This document shows positions 41,026-49,875 of a stretch of DNA of 64,000 bases, piece after piece. Under the pieces are notes generated by a model. It did not search any database. It was not told where the DNA came from and saw nothing but the letters and a program-made list of their open reading frames with translations. Numbering within the stretch: the first letter of the stretch is position 1; each line of letters opens with the position of its first letter. Position numbers and translations under genes: made by a program. The DNA is taken from NCBI RefSeq assembly GCF_038443675.1, contig NZ_CP151762.1, positions 186,001 through 250,000 on the forward strand, written 5' to 3'. The DNA comes from Yoonia sp. G8-12 (lineage in GTDB: Bacteria; Pseudomonadota; Alphaproteobacteria; Rhodobacterales; Rhodobacteraceae).

Positions 41026-41715
41026 CTATTGCAGCTCGTCCGAAATGATCCGCCCGTCTTCCAGTGTGATGATCCGGTCTGCCATCTCAAGGATACGGGG
41101 GTCATGGGTGACCATCACGGTGGTTGTGCCGCGGGCCGTCCCGAGTGTCTTGAGCATTTTGACAACAGTCTGGCCAGATTCTTTGTCCAGCGCGGCTGTT
41201 GGTTCATCGGCTAGAACGATCTCGGGGTTGGACACCAGCGCGCGCGCCACTGCGACCCGTTGTTTCTGCCCGCCAGACAGGTTGCCCGGAAGATAGTCGC
41301 GTCGGTCTGCAAGGCCCAGCAGATCAAGGATGTGGTGCGCTGCTTTGCGTTGTTTCACCGCATCGCCACCCCCATGTACCTGAAGCCCCATCAACACGTT
41401 TTGCGTAGCTGTCAGACTTTCGTGCAGATTATGCGCCTGAAAAATAAAGCCAAGGCGACGACGCAGACCGACAAGTACGGCCTCGCTTGCGCCGTTCAGA
41501 TCGTGGCCGAGAACCTGCACTTGCCCATCTTTCACTTCGCGAAGACACCCGATTAGCGTTAGCAGCGTTGTCTTGCCAGACCCTGAAGGCCCCATGAGAA
41601 TTGTCAGGCTGCCGCGTGCAATCTCCAGATTGATATCAAAGAGTGCCTGCTTGCGGGCGTCGCCGACGCCAAAGTAATGGTCCAGAGCGCGTGTTGTGAT
41701 GGGGCCTGCCTGCAT
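41026..41715 (-). CDS. ABC exporter ATP-binding protein (DevA/LolD-MacB type)
   Basis: A 229-residue ABC ATPase: FDINLEIARGSLTILMGPSGSGKTTLLTLIG (Walker A), FIFQAHNLHESLTATQNVLMGL (Q-loop), LSGGQKQRVAVARALVSNPEIVLADEPTAALD (signature, Walker B) and VMVTHDPRILEMADRIITLEDGRI. The DevA-like pattern F-Q-x-H-N-L and its partners identify a DevBCA-type exporter. The real start is the ATG at 41715, overlapping the stop of the permease gene by one base. Confidence 0.93.
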   Translation of the reverse strand: MQAGPITTRALDHYFGVGDARKQALFDINLEIARGSLTILMGPSGSGKTTLLTLIGCLREVKDGQVQVLGHDLNGASEAVLVGLRRRLGFIFQAHNLHESLTATQNVLMGLQVHGGGDAVKQRKAAHHILDLLGLADRRDYLPGNLSGGQKQRVAVARALVSNPEIVLADEPTAALDKESGQTVVKMLKTLGTARGTTTVMVTHDPRILEMADRIITLEDGRIISDELQ

Positions 41716-42890
41716 CAGAATAAATCCGCTGGATCGGCATTCGCCAGCTTTTGTGTGGCAATCGCCCCTGACAAACTGCACGCGGCAAGCGTGCCGAGAA
41801 ACACAAGGATTGCGCGGCCAGCTTCCATTTCGACAGGCAAGCCAGTGACGGACACAAGTCCTGCATAAAGCCCCACTGAGACAAGAAATCCCGGAATGAA
41901 GCCAAAGATCGCGAGGATAATCGCCTCTTCGAATACAATGCCCAGAAAGAAGGGTTGGCCATAACCCATGGCCTTGAACGTTGCATATTCACGCAGGTGG
42001 TCCGCGACGTCGGTCGATAGCACCTGATAAACGATGACCAATCCGACAAGGATGCCCATAAAGACGCCAAAGCCGAAAATGATCCCTGTGGGCCGTTCTG
42101 TTGCCATGAATGCAAGGTCGTTTGCAGCAGACACTGTCATGGTCTGGATACGTAGATTTCCGCTGGGCAATGCGTCGGCCAGGCGGGCGACGACGGCATC
42201 ATCTGAGACCCCGTCGGCGGTATGCAGCAAAATGTGGTTCGGAGCACCGCTGGTGCGGTTCGGAAACACCTCCAGAAAGGTCTGATCAGACATGACCATC
42301 ATGCCGTCCGCCAGAAAACCGCCGCCAACATTCATTGTGCCAATCGCCGTGAGAGATTGGCCACCTGTCTCAAAGGTGAAGCGCCCGCCCGCCGTCAGAT
42401 CTGCAATAACGCTTGCGGGCATGCCACGCGTGCCTTCGTCTAACAGGACGGTGCTTTGCAGGGTCAAATCATTGAGGGATGTAGCGATTGAAGGGGCTGC
42501 GAAGGATGGCTTGGACACATCCATGCCGAAGCTGAGCAAAGAGACAGATGATCCGTCTTCAAGCGTGAATGGCAGGTTGCCGATAAACACAGGCGTGGCA
42601 TCAGCAACGCCTGCTACTCCGAGAGCCTGAAACATGCGCGCACGCGGGATATGACCGCCATCCGTCAAGGTGTTGCCGTCTTGTGACGACAGGATGATAT
42701 CGGCATCCAGCATCGCATAGGGCGCTATCGTAGAACTGTTCAGCGCGCCCATGATGCCCAACTGCATGAACACCAGAAGGTTGGCAAAGGCCACGCCTGC
42801 AACCGCCGCAAAGAAACGGCCACGGCTATGGGTCAATTGCAGCCACCCGATCGGCAGGCGGCCAAACAAGAGGGTGAGCAGGCGGCTCAT
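41715..42890 (-). CDS. ABC exporter permease (DevC/FtsX-MacB type)
   Basis: A 391-residue permease with one N-terminal helix (FFAAVAGVAFANLLVFMQLGIMGAL), a large periplasmic domain and three C-terminal helices (GIIFGFGVFMGILVGLVIVYQVL; GIVFEEAIILAIFGFIPGFLVSVGLYAGL; AILVFLGTLAACSLSGAIA), the DevC/MacB topology. IGWLQLTHSRGRFFAAVAGVAFA is the DevC-type start. It is coupled on both sides to the fusion protein and ATPase genes. Confidence 0.92.
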   Translation of the reverse strand: MSRLLTLLFGRLPIGWLQLTHSRGRFFAAVAGVAFANLLVFMQLGIMGALNSSTIAPYAMLDADIILSSQDGNTLTDGGHIPRARMFQALGVAGVADATPVFIGNLPFTLEDGSSVSLLSFGMDVSKPSFAAPSIATSLNDLTLQSTVLLDEGTRGMPASVIADLTAGGRFTFETGGQSLTAIGTMNVGGGFLADGMMVMSDQTFLEVFPNRTSGAPNHILLHTADGVSDDAVVARLADALPSGNLRIQTMTVSAANDLAFMATERPTGIIFGFGVFMGILVGLVIVYQVLSTDVADHLREYATFKAMGYGQPFFLGIVFEEAIILAIFGFIPGFLVSVGLYAGLVSVTGLPVEMEAGRAILVFLGTLAACSLSGAIATQKLANADPADLF

Positions 42891-44106
42891 GGGGTGCGGC
42901 CGGCGTCGATCCGCACCACGGTTTCAAGATTGGTGAAGGGGGCGGCGATGGGTGAGGATGCGTTATCAAGGGTCACAATCACATCAACCACGCGGGCATC
43001 GGTATTGGCTGCCGGATCGTCCGACGTGATGGACTGGCGCCCGATCTCAAGCCCGATGGCGGTGACTGTGCCGGTCAAATCCTGCGCCAAGGCATCCGCG
43101 CTGACCACAACGGGATCACCAATCGTCACGCGCCCGATCATGGTTTGATAAACTTCCGCCTCGACGGTCATCTGCGAAGTATCCCCAAGATCGATGATGC
43201 CCGCCGTGCCGGGGCGTTCGCCCGGGCGGACATTGATATCCAGAACCTTGCCATGTTCGGGCGCACGCACATAGGCGCGGTCCAGATCCTGCTGGGCGCT
43301 TGCCAGTGCGGCGCGGGCGGCCGCGAGATTGGCCTCGGCCACTGCGATATCGGCCTGAACAATTTCCGACCCCGTGGCGTAGCGCGAAAGTGTTGCTTGG
43401 GCACGTTCAACATCACGGGCAGCTTCTGTCGCCGCGGCGATGGTTTGATCAAAGATCGCACGGGTGGTCACACCACGCTCAAACAATTCCGTCACACGCG
43501 CCAGTTCCGATTGGGCCACATCTGCCGAGGCCTGAGCGCGTTCAAGCGACGCCTGCGCCTCTGCGCGACTCGCGGCAGTGGCGGCGCGGGTCTGGTTCAG
43601 GGTAGCTGCGCGCACGTTCAGCTCCGCATCGGCTGAAACGACAGCACTTTGGAGTTGGGGCAGGTTATCCAGAACCGCAAGAATATCGCCTGCGTCGACC
43701 ACATCACCGAGAGAGACCCGCAGTTCTGCAATCCGCGCATCGCCCGCGCCGGACGGTGTCGCCACGCTAATCACATCACCGCGCGGAATGATGCGCCCCA
43801 AGGCCACCACGTCGCCTTCGCTGATGACAGCGACCTGTTCCTGCGTAGTGACCTGTTGTATCGCTATGGCGATGGGAGTGTCGGTGCCAGCACCCGGTTC
43901 CAAGCCAGTCGCATTGAAAAACATCCTCAAGCCGGGGGCTGAAAATACATGCCAATCACAGCCCCGGAAAACAGGGTGAGCATCAGCAATGGGATCATGA
44001 GCAGCCGTGTCTTGCCAGCAGATTTCGGCGCGTTTGTCGGCTCGGCTTTTGTCAGCCCCGCATCTTCCAGCGGAAGCTCTGCCAGAGGTTCTTGATCCTG
44101 TGCCAT
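42887..44106 (-). CDS. HlyD/DevB-type membrane fusion protein, frameshifted near the N-terminus
   Basis: The long frame (42887-43930) lacks a membrane anchor. The region upstream, from an ATG at 44106, encodes MAQDQEPLAELPLED... followed by the helix LLMIPLLMLTLFSGAVIGMYFQPP. The frame breaks in a run of five G (43934-43938); one added base reads MYFQPPGLRMFFNATGLEPGAGTDTPIA, the DevB-family join between anchor and barrel. The complete product would be 406 residues with lipoyl (GDVVDAGDILAVLDN), coiled-coil hairpin and beta-barrel domains. It forms a tripartite exporter with the two genes after it; a TolC-type outer-membrane partner is not in the window. Confidence 0.85.
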
Positions 44107-44490
44107 TATCGGTGGTTTTTCCTATATTTCAGGCATTAATTCTCGCTGGTTTTGCAGTATTCAGCAAGGGTGCTTGATCCCCAGCAGGGTTCGCGATCTT
44201 GCTGGCTGACGTGCGTCAATGTTCCAATTTGCAGGGAATTGACGCATTTACGCCATCTAACAGGGGCGCGATATCATAGCCCTGGCACAGTGACCAAACG
44301 CCAGCACATCATGCAACCTCGAGAGCGGGGTCGCCGTGATCAAAGAGAGTGAGACCGCGCTCTAAAAGCGTGATGGTGCATCTGGGTTTTGGGTGTATTT
44401 GTCAGGTGTCGCCACCGGTCAGCGCTTTACGTTTTGCGCGGTGCAAACGGCCCAGCGATGATTTCTTGACCAAAGGACACAGTCAGTTCG
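44107..44490. other. Intergenic region between DevBCA operon and spermidine-synthase-like gene
   Basis: 384 bp between divergent genes. It holds one Crp/Fnr-like palindrome (44206-44219). Short frames on either strand lack ribosome sites and family features. No terminator or RNA gene is evident. Confidence 0.5.
44206..44219. promoter_or_regulatory. Crp/Fnr-like box upstream of the DevBCA-type operon
   Basis: CTGAC-GTGC-GTCAA matches nine of ten positions of TTGAC-N4-GTCAA. It is 100 bp from the fusion protein start at 44106. Confidence 0.4.
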
Positions 44491-46017
44491 ATGAAGAACA
44501 ATGCCACTTCAACACTTCTCCCGCTTTGGCTGCTGATCTTTCTGCAAGCCGGGATTTCAGCCTCTAGTCTCGTTGTCGAGATTGTCGCAGGGCGCATGAT
44601 TGCGCCTTACGTCGGGATGAGCCTTTACACATGGACGTCTATTATTGCCGTCGTGCTTGCAGGTTTCTCTGTTGGCCATTGGTGGGGTGGAAGAATTGCG
44701 GCACGCGAAACCGAGCGTGCGTTGCGCATGGCCGGTTGGATCATGCTGGCCGCCGCCTGTACCACTGCAGGGGCCACATTGTTGTTGCGCGCCTTTGCAG
44801 GGCCGGTTGTCGAGACGTTCGCGCACCCCATGGCGGCGATCACCGCGTTAAGCGCCCTCGCATTTTTTCTGCCGTCGCTCTTTGCGGGCGTACCGGCACC
44901 CATCCTGACCGTCGCCGCCATGCGTGGCCGTGAAGAGGCCGAGCAGGCCTTGGGTGCAATGTTCGCCTCTGGTGCGGTTGGGGCAATTGCGGGAACGCTT
45001 CTTGCGGGCTTTTTGTTTGTACCTTGGATTGGATCGGTGATGACCCTTGTTGTGATCACTGCGGTCTATGTGATCGCAGCACTGATTTGTTTCCGGCTTG
45101 GCAGGCTTTTGCCACGCGGACAGATCGCTTCGGTTGCGGGTATAGCGATTGCCTTTGCAATCGGATACGGCGCGCTGACCCTGCCGGCCGTCTGCGACCG
45201 TGAGAGCAGTTATTACTGTATCCGCACCGTCGCTTTGTCTGAGAATCCGGATGATCCGGTGAACCTGATGGTTGTTGACCATCTGGCCCACGGTATCAGC
45301 GGGCGGGACGCTCCGCAGGTTATGTTCACGGAACACGCGGCCATGCTTGATGCTTTGCCGCGGATGCGAATGGGCCGGACAGATTTTTCATCATACCATA
45401 TCGGCGGTGGCACTTATTCGGTGCCGCGGGCCTGGGCGGATCGGGGGATTTCGGACATTACGATTGCGGAGGTTGATCCTGAGGTAACGGCAATCGCGGT
45501 TGAGGATTTCTGGTTCGATCCCACAACCGCCACAATCCTGCATGGTGATGCACGCGTCGCGCTGAAAGCAACCAACCAACAGTTTGACGTCATTGTTGGT
45601 GATGCCTTCACCGACATTGCTGCACCTGAGCATCTGGTAACACAGGAGTTTTTTGAACTGGTGCAGAGCCGGTTGGCACCAGGTGGTGTCTTTGCGATGA
45701 ACATGATCGATAATGTTGATCGGCTGAACGCGCTTGCTGCCGTCCATACGACGTTGCGCAGTGTCTTTCCCAGCGTTGAGATCTGGATGGAAGCAACGCC
45801 CCCTGACCCGGGCGAGCGTCGCGTGTTTATCTTGCTGGCCAGCGCGCAAGACAGCGCATTTGCAACGCTTGAGACGCTGGCCCCGGACTTAACGCGCTTT
45901 CAGGTGCTGGATAATGCGTTCGCGGCAAACATGCTTGGACAGCGAAACCCGCACATCCTGACCGACGATCATGTGCCGCTTGCATTTCTGATGGGCTTTG
46001 ATCCTGCAGTAGACTGA
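44491..46017 (+). CDS. Membrane-anchored spermidine-synthase-like protein
   Basis: A 508-residue fusion. The N-terminal 230 residues form about seven membrane helices (GISASSLVVEIVAGRMIAPYVGMSLYTWTSIIAVVLAGFSVGHWWGGRIA is the MFS-like start seen in this family). The C-terminal half is a class-I methyltransferase/spermidine synthase fold: SSYHIGGGTYSVPRAWADR (SAM loop), ITIAEVDPEVTAIA (acidic E/D), LHGDARVAL and FDVIVGDAFTDIAAPEHLVTQEFF. Aminopropyl or methyl transfer at the membrane face is likely, but the true substrate is unknown for such fusions. Confidence 0.88.
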   Translation: MKNNATSTLLPLWLLIFLQAGISASSLVVEIVAGRMIAPYVGMSLYTWTSIIAVVLAGFSVGHWWGGRIAARETERALRMAGWIMLAAACTTAGATLLLRAFAGPVVETFAHPMAAITALSALAFFLPSLFAGVPAPILTVAAMRGREEAEQALGAMFASGAVGAIAGTLLAGFLFVPWIGSVMTLVVITAVYVIAALICFRLGRLLPRGQIASVAGIAIAFAIGYGALTLPAVCDRESSYYCIRTVALSENPDDPVNLMVVDHLAHGISGRDAPQVMFTEHAAMLDALPRMRMGRTDFSSYHIGGGTYSVPRAWADRGISDITIAEVDPEVTAIAVEDFWFDPTTATILHGDARVALKATNQQFDVIVGDAFTDIAAPEHLVTQEFFELVQSRLAPGGVFAMNMIDNVDRLNALAAVHTTLRSVFPSVEIWMEATPPDPGERRVFILLASAQDSAFATLETLAPDLTRFQVLDNAFAANMLGQRNPHILTDDHVPLAFLMGFDPAVD

Positions 46018-46077
46018 ACCCTTCGCGAGAAAAACGTGAGAGAGCCGGGACGCGATTTCGACAAGAAGGATTGCGAC

Positions 46078-46671
46078 CTAGGATACCCCCGGCATCACAG
46101 TTAGTCCCAACATGTTCCAGTTCTGCATGCCACCTCTGTAGTAGTAGATTTTCTCAGCCGGATAGCCGGCCTCGATCATGCGGCGTGCGGCCGTTGGAGA
46201 CTGACCACACCAAGGCCCATTACAGAACAAGACGACGTTGGGCACCTCTGCCTCACAAATCCAGCCATCAAAATCAATCTCACAGCCGAATTCGCCAAGC
46301 CGGTCTGCCGCCTCAGTATAGGGAACAGAAACCGCACCCGGGATTGTGCCCTCTATATACTGTGTGCGGACCCGTCCATCGACCAGCACGGCATCGCCTG
46401 ACTGCAGGAAATCCAGAACCTCCAATTCGCCAATTGTTGTCACACCGGGCGCCGGGGTCATCGGTTGGATGCAGAAATTGGGACAGGCGCGCGAGGTTTG
46501 CGTCCAAGGCTCGCCCAGACGCGCGTCGGGATCTTGGTTGCGCATGATTTCCACAGCACCGCTTTCGGTTTGGACGGTCACGGACATCATGTCTTTGGTG
46601 ATGCCGACTTGATCGGCCATTGCGGGCGCAGAAACAGCGGCCAAACAAAGGGAAAGTAAAATGGTACGCAT
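46078..46671 (-). CDS. Periplasmic rhodanese-domain protein
   Basis: A 197-residue secreted protein (signal peptide MRTILLSLCLAAVSAPAMADQ) with one rhodanese domain: GDAVLVDGRVRTQYIEGTIPGAVSVPY and the active-site loop LFCNGPWCGQSP (Cys-N-G-P-W-C). A cysteine pair in RACPNFCIQP precedes it, as in PQQ-system or sulfur-handling rhodaneses. The ATG at 46671 has GGAGGATCC before it. It lies near the sox cluster and probably handles sulfane sulfur in the periplasm, although it is separated from sox by an AEC transporter. Confidence 0.87.
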   Translation of the reverse strand: MRTILLSLCLAAVSAPAMADQVGITKDMMSVTVQTESGAVEIMRNQDPDARLGEPWTQTSRACPNFCIQPMTPAPGVTTIGELEVLDFLQSGDAVLVDGRVRTQYIEGTIPGAVSVPYTEAADRLGEFGCEIDFDGWICEAEVPNVVLFCNGPWCGQSPTAARRMIEAGYPAEKIYYYRGGMQNWNMLGLTVMPGVS

Positions 46672-46809
46672 TGGATCCTCCACTATGTTTCTCTTGAGGC
46701 GAAAGCGTATCGGCCCGTCGGCGACTAGTCGAGTACCTTTCACCAGCGCGGATCGGGCGATCGCTTTCCTCCACACAACCGTTCAGGCGCTTGCCTGTGT
46801 TGCATCGTC

Positions 46810-46833
46810 CCTCACTGTTACCTAACAGTGAGG
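46810..46833. promoter_or_regulatory. Perfect 24-bp operator-like palindrome
   Basis: Arms CCTCACTGTTA (46810-46820) and TAACAGTGAGG (46823-46833) are exact inverted copies separated by CC. It sits 22 bp before the AEC transporter start and 140 bp upstream of the rhodanese gene. Too close to the start for a terminator; more like a repressor site. No cognate regulator gene is adjacent. Confidence 0.55.
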
Positions 46834-46855
46834 CGTCTCACTAAGGCTTTTAGAC

Positions 46856-47769
46856 ATGCTGATTACGTTTTTGGCCATTGCGCCGGTTTTTGCCCTGATC
46901 CTGATGGGTTATGGATTGCGGCGCGGTGGTATTCCTTCGACCGAGTTCTGGAACCTCAATGACCGGCTGGTCTATTGGGTTTTAATGCCGGCACTGTTCT
47001 TCGCCAAAATTTCAGCGGCTGATCTGAGTGGTGGGTTGGGTGACTACGCGGTCCTGCTTTATGCCGGTTTCTTTACCGCGATATTCTGTGGGTGGCTGTT
47101 CGGGCGCAAATTCGCGGCTCCGCAAGCAAGCTCTCTTTTGCAAGGCAGTGCGCGGTTTAACACCTTTATCGGCCTTGCAATCGCCGAGGCGGTTTTCGGC
47201 ACGCCCGGATTGCAAATTGCTGTGCTAGGGTCCGCGCTTTTGGTTCCTGTCGTCAACGTTACGGTCGTCACGATCATGGCGCGGCAGCTGGGGGAGGGGG
47301 CAAATCAATCGTCCTTGGACTGGTGAAAAACCCGCTGATCCTAAGCATCGTGGCGGGGGCTTTGTTTAATTTTGCCGGATTGAACGAAGTGCCTGTTTTG
47401 CACGAAATTGCCCGCATTCTTGGTGATGCCGCACTGCCGATCATGTTGCTTTGTGTGGGGGCCAATCTCAAACTGCGCGGACTGACAGGCTCTGTTCAGA
47501 TCATCGGGCTTTCAATGATTGGCAAATTCGTGATCAATCCTTTGGCGGTCATTTTGGCCGCTTGGGTTCTCTCGCCTGATCCCTTGGCCTTTCAGGTCGC
47601 CCTGATTTTCGCCGCACTGCCTGTTGGTGTGGCCAGCTATACGCTGGCCCGCGAAATGCGCGGCGATGCTTCGCTGATGGCCGCGATGATCACGACGCAA
47701 ACTTTGCTGAGCTTTCTGACCTTGCCTCTGACGCTATTGATTGGGCAGACGGTGTTGTCTCTCAATTGA
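46856..47769 (+). pseudogene. AEC-family transporter, split by a one-base deletion
   Basis: Two consecutive frames together make one auxin-efflux-carrier-family protein. The first (46856-47326) has five helices from MLITFLAIAPVFALILMGYGLRR to VTIMARQLGEG; the second (47323-47769) covers KNPLILSIVAGALFNFAGL to the end, with the family GANLKLRG. Adding one G to the run of five at 47296-47300 reads QLGEGGKSIVLGLVKNPLI and joins them to 304 residues, a normal AEC size. As given the frame is broken; a sequencing deletion is the likely cause. The substrate is unknown (malonate/malate-type carboxylates in characterised members). Confidence 0.85.
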
Positions 47770-47873
47770 TTTGCCAGATGCACGTTGCTTGGTGTTGGAT
47801 TTTCTAATGCAGCACGCATTGGGTGGGGTTGGTAGGTCAACTGACACCCTTAAATGAGGGTAGCCTGCAGGAA

Positions 47874-48944
47874 CTATTCAGTGGCAGTGAAGCCGACGAT
47901 AAGTTGGTGCAGTCCCAATGCCGCGCCACAGAAAATCGCAGTAAGCGTGATTGGTGCGCTGAAGGCGAGAAGCGAGAACGCGGTCAGACCTTGCCCGATG
48001 CTGCAACCGACCGCGACCACAGCGCCCACGCCCATGAGGCCTGCACCAATGATCTGGCGGCGCAATTCGCGGGGGTCCTCGCACGCTTCCCACCGGAAAT
48101 GGCCTTTGATCAGGCTGCCCAGAAACGCGCCTACCCAGACACCAGCGACCGAGCCGATGCCGAATGAAAGCGTCTGCCCAGATGCGGTCATCCCGTAAAG
48201 AATGGTTTCGCCGACGGGGGCCGAAAATGTGTGAGAGGCAAGCGGCAGGTCATCGAAACCGTTTGCGTTGATATACTGCATACCGGCCCATGCGCTGATG
48301 ACGGCAACCCCGGCAGCAATGCCCCAGATAATTGCAGTCCGGTCGCGCCGCAGCGAGCGGGAGCGGAGCGCGAAGGCAATGATCAGCGCCCCCATGACGA
48401 GACCAATAAGCGCGACAGAAAGACCGGTCACCGCGCCCAATGTATGCGCTATTCCACTTGGGATGGTGGCAGGCGCGGTCGGGGGAAAGATCTCAACCCG
48501 TATCCATGCCAATGGGCCAGAGAGCGTTGCATAGGCACAGATGCCCATCACAAGAACGATGACAAAAGACCGCAAATCGCCACCGCCCAGCCGTGCAATC
48601 GCGCCGTAACCACAGTTGCCGGCCATCGCCATGCCGTAGCCAAAGAGCCCACCGCCGACGATGCTGGCAAGTGGTGACCATTGTTGCGAAAGGTAGAAAG
48701 AATTGGCAGGGTCAAATAGTCCTAAAGCCATCAGGCCAAAGCTGCCAACCACGGCCGTCCCGATGGCCAGGATCCACATCTTCAGTCGCTTGTCGTTGTT
48801 GCCGTAGAGGTAGTCTTCAATGGCCCCAAGCGTGCAAAACCGGCCCAACCTGGCAGCAAGTCCCAACAGCACACCGCCAAACAGCCCTACGGCTGCAGCG
48901 ACGTTCGTTTCCCCCAATGCATCCAGCAATGGCTGTCCCTCCAT
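47874..48944 (-). CDS. soxT: YeeE/YedE family permease, SoxT-like (first copy)
   Basis: A 356-residue inner-membrane protein with about ten helices in two repeats. Each repeat has a conserved cysteine/glycine motif: LGRFCTLGAIEDYL and AMAGNCGYGAIARLGGGD in the first, GVGAVVAVGCSIGQGLTAFSLLAFSAP in the second. This is the YeeE/YedE (DUF395) fold, represented by the thiosulfate transporter TsuA. It is the last gene of the minus-strand soxS-soxR-soxT unit, so thiosulfate or sulfite movement is inferred. Confidence 0.9.
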   Translation of the reverse strand: MEGQPLLDALGETNVAAAVGLFGGVLLGLAARLGRFCTLGAIEDYLYGNNDKRLKMWILAIGTAVVGSFGLMALGLFDPANSFYLSQQWSPLASIVGGGLFGYGMAMAGNCGYGAIARLGGGDLRSFVIVLVMGICAYATLSGPLAWIRVEIFPPTAPATIPSGIAHTLGAVTGLSVALIGLVMGALIIAFALRSRSLRRDRTAIIWGIAAGVAVISAWAGMQYINANGFDDLPLASHTFSAPVGETILYGMTASGQTLSFGIGSVAGVWVGAFLGSLIKGHFRWEACEDPRELRRQIIGAGLMGVGAVVAVGCSIGQGLTAFSLLAFSAPITLTAIFCGAALGLHQLIVGFTATE

Positions 48945-48980
48945 GGTCGGTCAGTCGAATTGAACGGGGGTGGCTGGCCC

Positions 48981-49316
48981 TCAGTCCGTCTTGCAGAACA
49001 ATTCGTAGACAAGCCCGATGATCTTGCGGGATTTGTCATCCGTCAAGCTGTAGTAGATCGTTTTGCCTTCGCGGCGGGGCGTCACCAAACCTTCCAGCCG
49101 CAGTCGACCTAGTTGTTGGGAGACGGCCGCCTGACGCGCTGAAAGCAGGTCTTCCAGCTCGGTGACCGATTTTTCACCTGAGGCCAGATGGCAAAGTATC
49201 ATCAACCGGCCTTCGTGACTGATCGCTTTGAGATAGTTGGTCGCGATCGTCGCGTTCTCCATCATCTCGTCCAAGCGAGCGTCATCAGTGTCAGAATCAA
49301 TAACCGGAAGTGCCAT
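48981..49316 (-). CDS. soxR: ArsR-family sulfur-responsive repressor SoxR
   Basis: A 111-residue ArsR/SmtB winged-helix protein: ATNYLKAISHEGRLMILCHLASGEKSVTELEDLLSARQAAVSQQLGRLRLEGLVTPRREGKTIYYSLTDDKSRKIIGLVYELFCKTD. Cys42 and Cys108 match the two cysteines that form the per- or polysulfide link in SqrR/BigR/SoxR regulators. The ATG at 49316 is chosen over an ORF seven codons longer. It is expected to repress the sox operon until thiosulfate-derived sulfane sulfur appears. Confidence 0.93.
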   Translation of the reverse strand: MALPVIDSDTDDARLDEMMENATIATNYLKAISHEGRLMILCHLASGEKSVTELEDLLSARQAAVSQQLGRLRLEGLVTPRREGKTIYYSLTDDKSRKIIGLVYELFCKTD

Positions 49317-49429
49317 AAATATCAGTGCCTCGATCAAGTCTTTTCAGTTCAAGCCAAAATTACGTCTGTCAATTGGCTTTTTATCACCGAATTGCCATTT
49401 CATAACGCATCGAAACCTCTGTTTCCCGA

Positions 49430-49828
49430 CTATTTTTCGACTTTTGCTAAAACGATACCCTCTTGCTCTAGCATATGCGCCAAAATTCCCCAGAAAAAAT
49501 CTTCGCCCGGATAGCCCTCAATACGGTTTATTTCAATACCTTCGACCAATAGCACGAAAGTGGGGGTATAGTTGATCCGGCGCGCCAGAACGATATCGGC
49601 AGGAAGCGGATCAAGCAGATTGACGCGGCGGAGCGGGGCTGCTGCGCCCTCGTCAGTCTTGGGGTAGATAGGGCCGATTTCCGCGTTCCACCGCGCACAC
49701 CACATGCAGCCCGGTTCTTCGGCCATCATCAATTGAACCTCTGCTCGTGCAATCGCCACAGACATCACGATCGCTGCGAGTGCAGCAATTGCGAGGCGGA
49801 TAATAAAACTAGCTTTCGTGTTAAACAT
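49430..49828 (-). CDS. soxS: Periplasmic thioredoxin-like protein SoxS
   Basis: A 132-residue exported thioredoxin-fold protein: signal peptide MFNTKASFIIRLAIAALAAIVMSVAIARA and active site GCMWCARWN (CMWC). It has the SoxS pattern EEPGCMWCxxWxxEIGPIYPKTxEG...PLRRVNL, followed by cis-Pro TPTFVLLVEG. Paracoccus SoxS reduces SoxY. It is divergent from soxV; the shared gap has a candidate SoxR half-site overlapping its start codon. Confidence 0.92.
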   Translation of the reverse strand: MFNTKASFIIRLAIAALAAIVMSVAIARAEVQLMMAEEPGCMWCARWNAEIGPIYPKTDEGAAAPLRRVNLLDPLPADIVLARRINYTPTFVLLVEGIEINRIEGYPGEDFFWGILAHMLEQEGIVLAKVEK

Positions 49829-49842
49829 TCAATAATCCTAAT
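49827..49842. promoter_or_regulatory. Candidate SoxR site at the soxS/soxV divide
   Basis: TTAAACATTC followed by N8 and TAAT. The TTAAACATTC element recurs upstream of soxX and resembles a half of the ATATTC-N8-GAATAT palindrome before soxB. The second half is imperfect here. Confidence 0.3.
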
Positions 49843-49875
49843 ATGAATGAAGGCTGCAAGCAAGGAAAACTACGC

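Noticed and set aside
40545..41105. 186-residue start for the pfkB-linked hypothetical gene
   Set aside because: It would overlap the ABC ATPase gene and bypass a strong ribosome site at the ATG at 40904.
47296..47330. Programmed frameshift or natural two-subunit AEC carrier
   Set aside because: No slippery heptamer with downstream structure is evident, and four other genes show the same G/C-run deletion, so a sequence error is simpler.
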